From assembly GCA_036674765.1 (NCBI GenBank), contig JARVKI010000043.1, positions 186,001 through 250,000 of the forward strand: DNA of 64,000 nt, in the 5' to 3' direction. Below, one piece after another: positions 32,826 through 42,489 of this stretch. This DNA comes from Seiridium cupressi. Its lineage: Eukaryota > Ascomycota > Sordariomycetes > Amphisphaeriales > Sporocadaceae. The notes under the pieces are model-generated. The model saw only the letters and a list, made by a program, of their open reading frames with translations, had not been told where the DNA came from and searched no databases. A program made the translations under genes and the position numbers. Each line of letters starts with the position of its first letter. Within the stretch, counting starts at the first letter, position 1.

Positions 32826-34613
32826 CTATGTAAACTTCGTTGCGGCCCACTCTGCGACAGCATATAGTAACGATATCGAGTGGCCGGCTACCTGAAGCGG
32901 AATCACGCTCAGATCGATGACACGCACATTACTTGTTCCGTAGACCATGAAATTGTTGTCCACCACGCCTCCCATATCCCGAGGCAACATGGCACACGAG
33001 CCGAGATGATGGTGGTTGGGTCCGAATGCGGAGTTCTTGATCCAGTTCAGCCATAGCTCATCGCTCGCATCCTCCGGAACTTCCTCGAAGCTGGGTGCGA
33101 GACTTGCCAGATCAATAAGGTCCGACAGCGGCGCGGTGGTTAACACTCTGCGGCTGAACCTCGCCGTCTGCACCGCAGCCAGACCGTCAAAATTCGACTG
33201 GAAAAAGTTGGGATTGATGGATGGCGGCGTGGTCTCGTTTTCACTGACGATGTGCACATTTCCTCTGCTGAGTGGCTGCAGGGGCCAGAAGAAGACACCG
33301 GCCAGGTTCCCTAAGGCTGTAGGTATGACCTCCGAGGTTGGCGTATTCGAGTTGTAGAGGAGATCCAACTGGCTTTTGAACAGACGTTGTTGAACGCTGG
33401 CGCTGCTCGCCCCTCCATTCTGCGCAGCGATTTGTTCAGCATAAGCTGGGAGCTGTGCTATAGCCGTGTTATATACCGACGTGGTGTTGTCGCCGAAAAG
33501 ATCTTGCAATGACGTATGTGAGACGAAATTGGGAAATCCCGTCTCAATCCGACTGGTGAAGTTGGCCGTGACACCAAGCACAGTCTGGTCCTGGAAGTTC
33601 TCGCCTACGGCCGGTAAGTTGATTGTGGTAGAAATATTGTATTTCGATAACACTGACGGGTTACCGACACCAGAGTACTCCAGGATTGCCGGGCTTCTGA
33701 TTGCGCCCGCCGAAAGGATGACCTCGCGATCAGCATAGATGGTTGATACCTGGCCGTTTTGGCGGACGACGCTGGCTGCTAAGGCAACTGCTTCCCCGTC
33801 CTCATTGTTCTGAGACCAGATGATGCGGGTGGCCGTCGTATTGACCATGACGTGGAGGTTCTCACGATCCTGGATTGGATAATAGTATGCTCTGGCGGCA
33901 TCCTCTCGTACGTCCTGGACACTGTCCTGGGTCACTGGCTGGCATCCAAACCCTCTCAGCTCTCCCCCGTCAAAGTCCGTGATTGGGGGAATCCCCAAGT
34001 TCTTCATTGTATCGTTGAAAACAGTATGGATATCACTGGAGGGCATATGCTGGCTGATGCATGTATCCAAAATACCATCAAAGCCATGGTTCGCCGCGAC
34101 ATATCTTCCCCCTAGGGCTTGAATGTTCGGCGGGGGGATCGTGAAGCGTTCTGACTTCTTTCCATTAGCGAACAGCGTGTTCCAGTCGAGATCCAGACCC
34201 AAAGAAGGCCAGAGATCTATCTGAGAGCTGGCCGGGCGAATAAATGTCATCCCATTGATCAGACTCGAGCCACCGAGACCTTTCCCCGCACTCCACTCGA
34301 TGGTCTGGTTGGCAGCATAAATCTGCCGCACGCTCTCGTATTGCCAATCGACATCAGTGTTCGTGGCTATGCCCAACACGGTGGTGTTCTTGACGATGGG
34401 ATTATCGTATTGAAAAGTCCCGGCCTCAACGACGAGGACAGTATTATTCGGATTCTCGGACAGTCTGTTTGCAATCACCATGCCAGCAGTACCCCCGCCT
34501 AGGATTACGTAGTCGAAATGAGCATCGCTGTAGCTGTCCTGCGATTGCCTCGTCGCAAACGAGGCCACAAGCAGCGCCGACCCTACTAAACAAGCGATGT
34601 TGAGGAATATCAT
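32826..34613 (-). CDS. Secreted GMC oxidoreductase (glucose/aryl-alcohol oxidase-like), 595 aa
   Basis: An FAD flavoprotein that oxidises alcohols or sugars outside the cell, often yielding hydrogen peroxide. Single exon. Signal peptide MIFLNIACLVGSALLVASFA, then the ADP-binding loop YVILGGGTAGMVIANRL (residues 35-51) with the acidic VVEAG strand end. Other family blocks: WSAGKGLGGSSLINGMTFIR, VILSAGAIRSPAILEYSGVG (second GMC signature), INPNFF, and the active-site region NHHHLGSCAMLPRDMGGVV. It ends in VIDLSVIPLQVAGHSISLLY, with the second catalytic His. Many N-x-S/T sites fit a secreted glycoprotein. No lesion. It lies between a broken gene and a LINE fragment in a transposon-worn area, yet is intact, which suggests it is used or arrived recently. 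Substrate cannot be read from sequence. Confidence 0.93.
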   Translation of the reverse strand: MIFLNIACLVGSALLVASFATRQSQDSYSDAHFDYVILGGGTAGMVIANRLSENPNNTVLVVEAGTFQYDNPIVKNTTVLGIATNTDVDWQYESVRQIYAANQTIEWSAGKGLGGSSLINGMTFIRPASSQIDLWPSLGLDLDWNTLFANGKKSERFTIPPPNIQALGGRYVAANHGFDGILDTCISQHMPSSDIHTVFNDTMKNLGIPPITDFDGGELRGFGCQPVTQDSVQDVREDAARAYYYPIQDRENLHVMVNTTATRIIWSQNNEDGEAVALAASVVRQNGQVSTIYADREVILSAGAIRSPAILEYSGVGNPSVLSKYNISTTINLPAVGENFQDQTVLGVTANFTSRIETGFPNFVSHTSLQDLFGDNTTSVYNTAIAQLPAYAEQIAAQNGGASSASVQQRLFKSQLDLLYNSNTPTSEVIPTALGNLAGVFFWPLQPLSRGNVHIVSENETTPPSINPNFFQSNFDGLAAVQTARFSRRVLTTAPLSDLIDLASLAPSFEEVPEDASDELWLNWIKNSAFGPNHHHLGSCAMLPRDMGGVVDNNFMVYGTSNVRVIDLSVIPLQVAGHSISLLYAVAEWAATKFT

Positions 34614-34769
34614 CTTCCAGTTCAGAACAAAGCACTCTGGAGGAGGAACAACAAAGCGGGGTTTTCACGAAATGAACGCGATATAGGGATTGGTATTATC
34701 CCCTCAAGACCTGAACTAGGCAATAATTGTGGGACAGCGCTACCGACCAATGAAAGCTCGCATGAGTGA

Positions 34770-34975
34770 CGTGAGCTACATGTCTCGAGGAGGCTGTGTG
34801 CAAAACTCTGGTGAGAGCGATGTAGTAATTGTCTGAAGAGCGCTAGAATTCTGTCCTTAATGACTGGCCAGGTCTGCCGCCAGACGATCGCCGACATGCC
34901 GTCTTCGCCAGGTGCCTTCCATGGCTTGGTCGCAAACAGCTGTCGTTCGATCTCGTCTAACGTAATATCAGGCAT
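34770..34975 (-). mobile_element. LINE (Tad-like) reverse-transcriptase fragment
   Basis: The minus-strand frame reads MPDITLDEIERQLFATKPWK, APGEDGMSAIVWRQTWPVIK and DRILALFRQLL. This is the segment just before the RT fingers in Tad1-type non-LTR retrotransposons, where KAPGxDG is the hallmark. The rest of the RT, the endonuclease and RNase H parts are missing, so it is an inactive remnant. It lies immediately upstream of the GMC gene. Confidence 0.7.
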
Positions 34976-35329
34976 ATTAACAGGGTGTCTCGCATAGTAC
35001 AGTACTGTAATAGTTCATGTTCCAGAAACCCGTTTTCTGAAGTGATGTCATCTTTACCTTGGCGTCTGTCTGGCCTGAAATGGGGCCAGCGCCTGCGTAA
35101 ATCCTCATCATTGGTTGCGACGGGATATGTCAGCATTTAGTAAATGCCCCTAAGAAAACGGCCTATATAACCAGAAACGTTTATTACCGTCTTGTTCAGT
35201 TAATGAACCGTTTTAACTGGTTCAAGGCCCCTCATTTTCAGCCGCCAGACATCCCATATTTGTCACGGTTTGGGACGGTCACAAAGGCTATGCTTCAAGG
35301 TCCCCCATAAGGTGTGTAAATTACAAAAG

Positions 35330-36600
35330 CTGGAGAGCTGTAATTAAGCTCCAAGCTCCCATCTAAATACTCTAAGCTGACAGCTAGCGCTGCGCCAGTC
35401 CGTGACAATATTCGGGCCCCTTTGAACCACTTCACCCACCTTATGCAAGAACTACTAGCACCAAAGTATTTAACCATGTTTGCCAATGATTGAACTGCTA
35501 TTGCCGACAAGCAGGCGCTCAGCTCCATCCTGTCTACCATCACCAGCATTGACGAGAAATGCATTCGGGGCAAGACGTCGCTCAGCCACTAAAGTGTCGC
35601 CCACAGAATGTCATGGGCCGCTGAGAGACAATCGGCGAGGATCGAAGATCTTGCTTATTCCCTAATAGGGATATCCGATATTAATATGCCCCTACTCTAT
35701 GGTGAGGGTACGAAATCGTTCAGAAGACTTCAACGACAGATCATACTGAACTCTGCAGACGAGAGCGTCTTCGCTTGGACATCTTCCCCCGGCCCCAATT
35801 CGTACCTTCCTACAAATGAGAGCACAGGTCTATTGCCTTTTTGTACTCCTACTCCTCTTTCCTTTCGTTCAGCCAAAACGACTTCAAGAGCTGTTGTCAC
35901 GAGTGGCTTACCGTATCATCAAAGCAATGCAGGCATCTTTATTTAGCTGCCTATTCTCCAAACTTTCAATAAACAACTGGTCTTTGCCGGTCTAGGCTGC
36001 GGTCCAAGCCACCACGAGCAGCTGTGGCTACCTCTAACGCCATTGGACCCTGACAACCACAGTCAGTATGCAAGACTCTGCACTCCTCGCAGCGGAATCA
36101 CCCTACCTCGGTGGCAGCACTTGGGACAACAACGCAAGGCCCTCTACATACGAGACTCTAATTGGTCTCATAATGGAATGTCTCCGGCCAACGTGCCGCT
36201 TGATCTTCCAGATATGGATACCAAGCGGTTGATCAACAAGGCCGGAACAATAGGTGCTCCTATACGGGCTATCGAATTTATGGTCATGTTCCCGGGAAAC
36301 GATTCGAAGTATCGTGTCCACGAAGTCAATGGCACGGTGAACTTTTCTTGAGATGAAGAGGAGAGCATACTCTCGATGGAAGAAGTGTCCGACCTTTCAT
36401 TCACTGACAAGTCCAGAGATTATGAATTCGCCGTAGTCGTTTTCAATACCACGCAACAGAGGCTGGAAAACTCGGCTTTTGCTTTATGTCTCAGAATAGA
36501 TGTCAGGGGTGGGTCTGGATTAAATAATATCGATGGCTTAGTTGTGACAGATCTGAACAGCCAGAATCACGGCAGGGGAATTAGTCAGGTTCTGTTTTAG
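35330..36600 (+). pseudogene. HET-domain gene remnant, C-terminal half, RIP-like stops
   Basis: The plus strand reads QELLAPKYLTMFAND-stop-TAI, with TGA where a Trp codon is usual. DKQALSSILSTITSIDEKC and SLSH-stop-SVAHRMSWAAERQ follow, then RIEDLAYSLIGISDINMPLL and YGEGTKSFRRLQRQIIL. These are the conserved blocks after the HET core in HET-D/E-like proteins. Both early stops can come from single G-to-A or C-to-T changes, as RIP makes. Downstream frames (36043-36351 and 36376-36600) continue the variable C-terminus with more frame breaks. The region just before 35400 matches SRWFTRxWTLQ only weakly, so this is not simply the missing tail of the gene at 29436. Confidence 0.65.
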
Positions 36601-36844
36601 AGGATAGCGAGGTATATGGCGTTTTCTCCCAGTTTGGCACATTTTCCTAGCGCAGAGCCGGCAGGCGTTACTACCATTTCTTATGAGGCTCTGGACCGAC
36701 CTGAAGACCAGATACAACCAAAAGCCGGTAGAAATAACCGATCAATCAGCGCTAACGCTACTCCTAAAGCAGCTTTGGGCAGGAGCCGTTCAAATTGGCA
36801 CTTTATTCCTGTTCTAATCAAGATTCCTATACCAACTTGAAATG

Positions 36845-37555
36845 AGTTCTATTCATACACGACATGGCACGTATAGGGACAAAGAAAAATGTGTAGAAGC
36901 AATGGAAGAAATCAGACCTACGTAACAAGTCCTATGCATATATATTACAATATTTCAGGTGCAGAGTAGCCTCTTATGCTATAACCAATTTCGGGTGATT
37001 AGCTCTGCCAAACCGCTAGGGGCCCTAATTGCGAAAAGATAAAGGAACAGCTTTAATATAAAATCGTCTTTATAAGAAAGAAAGGGGGTCTGTGCGAAAC
37101 CTATCGCCGGCTAAATTTTATTTAATATATTAATAAAGTTTAATATTAACTTTATTATTTAATAGCTGACACTAATTATAAATAAAAAAGGTATAAATGG
37201 CTACTTTATATTTCTTATATAATATTATAATTAAAATAGAAAATAAAGGCACTTGAAAAGCAACGGTATTATTTTACTATTTCTTTTTCTACTTTTGTTT
37301 TTGTAATCTGCATATATTAACCATACAATAAAATTCAAGTGCTTAAAGTCGTCTGCCAGCTGTAACTGATTAGAGAGAATAACGGTCGACGCTGCTAACA
37401 TGTATACCCTTTGTCTAGGCCTCTTCTAGCTGGCAAGCTTAAACCCCATCTCCCCCTTCCCTTTTCCACCCGCCTTCTATTTGTCATAGAGAATCATTCG
37501 TAGAAGAACTATAGAGACTTGCATGTACCAAATGATGCATATCGGTCCACCTAGT
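36845..37555. repeat. AT-rich spacer
   Basis: Between about 37085 and 37330 the sequence is strongly AT-rich with no coding frame. A short inverted pair (gcacttgaa near 37248, ttcaagtgc near 37334) brackets part of it. It may be an old transposon or MITE relic, but I could not match it to the RIP-mutated LTR family. Confidence 0.35.
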
Positions 37556-37558
37556 CCA

Positions 37559-37999
37559 CTATTTCGGAGGGAGCCCCAAATTTGAATTGTAGAAGTAATA
37601 AATAGAGTTGCATGTATCAAATGCTGCACATCGATTCGCCCAGATCTCTAGCTCGTATCGCGTCCCTATGGTTCCAGCACATGCATTACCAGAAAATACA
37701 GTAACAAAGCCTCCATTCGGTCTGTCGTCCTGAGACCTCCGTTGGGACGCGTTCACAATTTGCATTGAGCTGAATCCAACCGATGGGCTCGAGCACGTAT
37801 CGCCATGGATGTAGTCGTTGTAAAACGGCTCTTTACAATCGTGGTCATGGTAAAGGACCACCTCAGCCCAAATTAAATCAAAGATAAAATATGGCGCCTC
37901 CGCCGCTGGCACTCCCTTCAACAGCGGCTCCTCCACTGGCAGCGACTGCGCGAAGACGGCAGCCGCGAAAGTGAGAACCAGTATAGCAACTCGCATCAT
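37559..37999 (-). CDS. Small secreted protein, 146 aa, 5 Cys
   Basis: Signal peptide MMRVAILVLTFAAAVFAQ, followed by a short acidic/proline stretch and a compact C-terminal domain with five cysteines (HDCKE, DTCSS, NACAG, NRCAA, DTCNS). The domain is rich in aromatic residues (YFIFDLIW, YYFYNSN). Single exon, no later membrane segment. Two ATGs in a row make the exact start ambiguous by one codon. I do not recognise a family. Size, export signal and Cys content match candidate effectors or small cell-wall proteins. It stands alone, about 1.4 kb from the nearest recognised fragment. Confidence 0.65.
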   Translation of the reverse strand: MMRVAILVLTFAAAVFAQSLPVEEPLLKGVPAAEAPYFIFDLIWAEVVLYHDHDCKEPFYNDYIHGDTCSSPSVGFSSMQIVNASQRRSQDDRPNGGFVTVFSGNACAGTIGTRYELEIWANRCAAFDTCNSIYYFYNSNLGLPPK

Positions 38000-38004
38000 G
38001 CCTG

Positions 38005-39435
38005 CTCAAGGTGACTTTAGTAAGAATAAAAGGAAGATATTGCCTGAAAAGAAATCCGGATTTGGACTTACTTGGTTTGTAGTTGAAGGAAGGATGGAAT
38101 TCAGTAAGAACTCTTCTAAGAGTTGAATCTTGTTGCCGGGCTTGATCCTTTGCCTATGTTGCGTGTAGTGTTGCTTGGAAATCGCCAATAGACCCTTATT
38201 ATAATGTGGTAAAAGAGAGATTCTATCAGAAAATCGAAGCAGCAAAAGAGGACTCCCCTTTATAGGTAAAAGGTTAAGCATATAATTTTCTTAGGGAGGG
38301 GAGTGAGGCCTTGCGGCCATTTGCGGCAACTTAAGATGCTCATCCGCAAGCAAGTTCTGGTGATGAAAAACGAAAATTCCACCAGGCCCATCGGTTTTGA
38401 CTCCATGGGTGCGGTGAACTCAAAGTTGTAAATTACCCAAACGGTAGTAGCAACACTCCAAAATCATTTTGTGTCTTTATCTCAAGTGGCTGATGTGGTT
38501 TGCAGACTGCAAGATTAATCCATACCAAGGAGCTGTAAGAACTCTCACGGAGGTGTATTAGATTTGTTCAAGCCTGGCGATAAAGTGTCATCTTCACTTA
38601 GAAAGCCTCGCTCCTCTCGGCCATACAGCGATTTAGTTAAATATGCTCCCCGAACAGTCACAGCGAATGCCTCGGCGGTATTGGCTCCGATGATTTTGGC
38701 CCACCGAAATTTTTGCTTATATCGTTAGAAAAACTTCCTTATCTTCTTGCTGTAGCCGCCTCAACTTATTGCTGGCTAAGGAGGCTGTGGACCGTAACTT
38801 CCCAAGACTAAAAAAAAAGAATTAAAAAAAAAAGTTTATTTTCTCTCTCTAGCGCAAACTCTAAAATAGCAACCAAACACTATCAGAGCTCCTTATGTCT
38901 AAAAAGAATTTGCGCGTGCGCTGATTTCGAATCTCAAAGACGTTAAAATGTATCAACAATATTCCAGCGCAATTAAACGGTCGGACCCGCGCCCTGGATA
39001 AGTAGCAGACCCCACATTTGATAGGGCGAAGCGCTTGCTTACCATGAGAACTATGGCTGATCCATATCTTGTTAATCAAATCCCGAATTCGGTGTTATGA
39101 GGATTCATTACCTTCCATTTTACTATTAGAAGGCTGTTTAAACATACATTGAATCCATTGGGCCACCTTACATGGGCTGGCACAATGAACCCGGTATCAA
39201 CATCAGGAGCATCGAGGCACAGCAATCATCTTGCGGGCATCTTGCGGAACATTTAGTCATTGATAAATCGTCATAACTATGGACCACTCACTTAACGATT
39301 GAGACCTCCGAGTCTACCATTTTCTAGACTTCCAGCGGTTCTAATAATCCACCATGAGAACTTATGCCTTGACAATCCAGAGTTTCGGCCAAGCGAGTCA
39401 ATTTGGCAACACTTCTCGTCGAAGTAGATAGATGT
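38005..39435. other. Gene-free stretch
   Basis: About 1.4 kb. Contains A-rich tracts near 38809-38835 and only short ORFs without motifs. No tRNA or repeat assigned. Confidence 0.35.
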
Positions 39436-39439
39436 AAGT

Positions 39440-39695
39440 TTTCAAACCTCCAAAGCGTCCAACGAAGCCCTAAAGCCTTGCACTGCTCTGTTTGCACGAA
39501 CGGTACCTGTACCCCATTCCATTCCACTAGAGGAACCTCGAAGTGGGGTTCGCAGCATCGACAGAGTCCCATTGCTCTGTGGACTGCAGCTGTTCCAGAG
39601 AGCTGTAGTACCCTCTTGCCGCAAGGCAGTCCGGATCCGGGTTTTGGGTCCCGTGTTCGCGCAAAAGCACTCCAGTAATCAATCACGAGCTGCAT
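39440..39695 (-). pseudogene. Carboxylesterase type B, C-terminal remnant
   Basis: The minus-strand frames line up as LVIDYWSAFARTRDP (the Y-W-x-x-F-A-x-T-x-D-P block near the end of type B esterases), then AARGYYSSLEQLQSTEQWDS, a TAG, and WNGVQVPFVQTEQCKALG. At least two frame changes and one stop separate the pieces, and the catalytic Ser and His regions are absent. It is a broken 3' end only. Confidence 0.55.
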
Positions 39696-39845
39696 AAAGG
39701 GTACACCCAGCCTGTTGAGATGGAGCGAAGGTTCTGAGGTAAATTGAGTGATTAATTCAGTATTAGAAGGGCGCCAAAAGGCAGGAGGAGGTAGCTAGTA
39801 TATACGTAGTGGCTGAGAAGCCGGATAATTCAGGTGGCTGGAGCC

Positions 39846-40217
39846 CTATTCTGACAACAACGGTTTACTGTCGCAAGTAGCTGGTGAAAGAATATTGGAA
39901 TTGATAACTGTTTGAACAATTACATCGTTGCCACCCAATACAAGACGCATTAGCGTAACGGTCATCGACACCTCAACTATAGCCACCAAATTAAACTCGT
40001 CATCTGTGTGTAATGCCCAATCACTTTGCTCCATTACCTTCAAATTCAGGTGCTTTAGCAAATACCATGACGGCACCCTTATGTGATTATGAGGGGAGTC
40101 CGTTAAAAGCCGAACACATGACTTTTGTGTGGCTCCTACTAAGGAGATGGAGCGGGAAGATGCAACACCAAGTGCGGTAGGAAGTGACGAATCCCAGGCG
40201 GGGACGCTGGTGGTCAT
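39846..40217 (-). CDS. Unassigned ORF, 123 codons
   Basis: An uninterrupted frame starting MTTSVPAWDSSLPTALGV with protein-like composition and a hydrophobic mid-part (IVEVSMTVTLMRLVLGG). There is no signal peptide, no known motif and no evident partner exon. It could be a real small gene, a fragment, or chance. Kept at low confidence. Confidence 0.25.
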   Translation of the reverse strand: MTTSVPAWDSSLPTALGVASSRSISLVGATQKSCVRLLTDSPHNHIRVPSWYLLKHLNLKVMEQSDWALHTDDEFNLVAIVEVSMTVTLMRLVLGGNDVIVQTVINSNILSPATCDSKPLLSE

Positions 40218-40562
40218 TCTAAGGTGATTAAGTATCGGTCGCTGCTCGTAGGACTAGGGTTGGAAAACTTGAGGAATTTTCTAATCAAAAGCAGACAAGC
40301 AGTATACAGAGAAACAAAATACGGAGAATTCGAGCCCCGAAGCCTAAGATCGCGAGCTAGGGTAGATATGCCTGCAGGCAATGGGGTAGATGGTGCTTTC
40401 GCCGGCAGTGGCATCTTGCACTTCTATACGACTCTTCACGCACTTCTTGATAACAGCGTTCTAGTCTTCATTATAGTTAAAGTTCTCCCATATTGGCGAT
40501 ATGGCTTAATCTAAGGCCTCTCCACGAGAGAAATCCTCATGTCTGACCTGGTCCAACCATTT

Positions 40563-41612
40563 TCACAGTCCGCCAACATTGTTCAATGGAGCATCGGCCT
40601 TGATGGTCTCCCAAATCTCATCAATGTATTTTGTAGCACCACTGCTCAGAGGCCCTTTGTTGATTCCATTGACTATCTCTCGGATATGATCAGTCGTTCG
40701 CGCACCGATAATGACGGCGTCCCCCAAGTCTCCTCGCAGACTCGAGTTGTGGACAATCCAGCGGAATGCCAGCTCCGTCTGCGAAATACCTTCTTCCTTG
40801 GCGATTTGACTCCACTTTTCAAGGGCTTCAAGGTAGCTGGGCTTGCCATACATTCCAAGGTACATTTTCCCGAGAAATGACTCGGGCTTCCAGCGATCAG
40901 TTGAGGTCAAGGTATCCTTAGTCTTAGCAAGGAAACCTCCCGCAATCGGGCTATATGCATAGAATGCAATTCCGTGCTTGCGGAGGATAGGAAGAAGCTC
41001 TGTGTCGGGACGACGAGCCACTGCGGAATAGTTCCCCTGGTAGACTGACGGGCGAACCCAGTTGCGCTCCTCAGTAATGCGGACGATCTCTCGATCTCAT
41101 GTGGCAGGTAATTCGAGATACCGAAACGTTTGAATGCGCCTTCCTTGTATAGCTCGTTCACGCCTTCGAGGGTGTCCTCAATCGGCACCCGACGATCAGG
41201 GCTATGCAGGTAGTATATATTCACCTACGAATATGGTGTGAGCGGAATAACCATGATCTATAAGGTTAATTTCTTCGGTTCTTGATTGGTGCGGCTATAA
41301 CCTTGTACTCACGCTTTGGGTGTTAAGTTTCTCCAAACTCTCATGGCCCGACTTTAGAACCACATCCTTGGTTGTAGTTGGTCCATCGCCCAAGGAAGTA
41401 GAGACCTTGGTGTCTATGGTAAACCGCGATGATGCATTGAGTTTGCCGAGGTTGGCTTCCGTCTCGCCGTAACTTTGAGCAGCGTCGATGGTGTCCATCC
41501 CGACTTCCTGGAGGACATTAAGCCACTTCTCGTGACTGTCGCGATCCCCTGCAAAGAAAGGGGAGCATCCGATTACAAGCTTAGCGGTCTGTGTTGTGGG
41601 CATGTTGACCAT
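40563..41612 (-). pseudogene. Aldo-keto reductase (aflatoxin-aldehyde-reductase type) with a one-base frameshift
   Basis: Exon 1 (41612-41313) starts MVNMPTTQTAKLVIGCSPFF. It contains the catalytic Asp/Tyr region TIDAAQSYGETEANLG and the Lys strand TIDTKVS. An 88-bp intron (41312-41225, GTGAGT...CGTAG) joins NTQS to VNIYYLHSPDRRVP, which carries the catalytic His. At about 41089 the frame breaks: HEIE is followed one base out of frame by EIVRITEERNWVRPSVYQGN, a perfect continuation ending in GIAFYAYSPIAGGFLAKTKD and WRWIVHNSS-like blocks. One missing base explains it and no intron can. All catalytic residues are present, so the loss is recent or a sequencing error. NADPH-dependent aldehyde reduction is the expected ancestral role. 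Confidence 0.8.
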
Positions 41613-41724
41613 GTTCGTAATGGTATGTCTAGTGACTGGGTGAGGTATCGTGATCGGTGTAGATATAGCTTCTGGGTGCTTAGACAAGCGGGGTTGCATT
41701 ACAAATGCGTACCGTGGCATAACC

Positions 41725-42480
41725 TCAATAGGCCCCGTTGTTACAGGACATGCTGACTAACAGAGGTGCGGGGTCTTCGGATACGCCGGTCGCCTCGACC
41801 GTTGACCGTTGACTGCTGGTCTGATGATATTGTATCGTAGGAGCTAATTCAGCACGAGTTGCGTCTGCAAGACGAATGAATCGCGACCGGATCATTTCTG
41901 GTAGTTCATCTTAACCGGCGTCTCTAATAAATGTGGCCATAGGTAGTTGCGCGAATTTACAAAGGCTCAATAGTGCCCTCGCTTGTATGCCATGTTTTCA
42001 GCTATGCTCGGCCTCTTGGAGTAGCTCGCAAAGATATGAAATATGACGATAGGTCACCGGAGAACTACATCCCATGTAGCACATAATGAGATGCATTATT
42101 TCTTGTGGCTGTATCCTTTTGAAGTAAACCACCGCTATGCCCAGAGAAAAGTATATCAAGCTCGTTATCATCCATACTTCAATCACATAAGATGTGCAGA
42201 GTTATTAATCCTATTCAGCACCCAAAGAAAGCCAGGTTAGTGTAGCAAATATTATATACTAGGATAATGTCTTAGCCGGTCTATTCATACCGCCTCTCCA
42301 TCTTCTCCATCTTCCCCGGCCACTTCGGTGCTAGAGTCTAGTTGAGGTCTAGATGACCGCTGCGCCAAAGTGACGTATTAGGTTGCTAATGATGTTATCG
42401 TTTCAGATGGTTATTTCCCAATGTACCCCTAACATGTCCAAAGGATGCTTACCCGAGGAATGCACAAGCTAAAATGAGAC
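41725..42480. other. Spacer
   Basis: Between the AKR and the transporter remnant. No coding frame with a motif. Confidence 0.35.
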
Positions 42481-42489
42481 TTCCGCGTA

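Noticed and set aside
35295..35573. 92-codon minus-strand frame
   Set aside because: It lies opposite the readable HET remnant on the plus strand and is its shadow.
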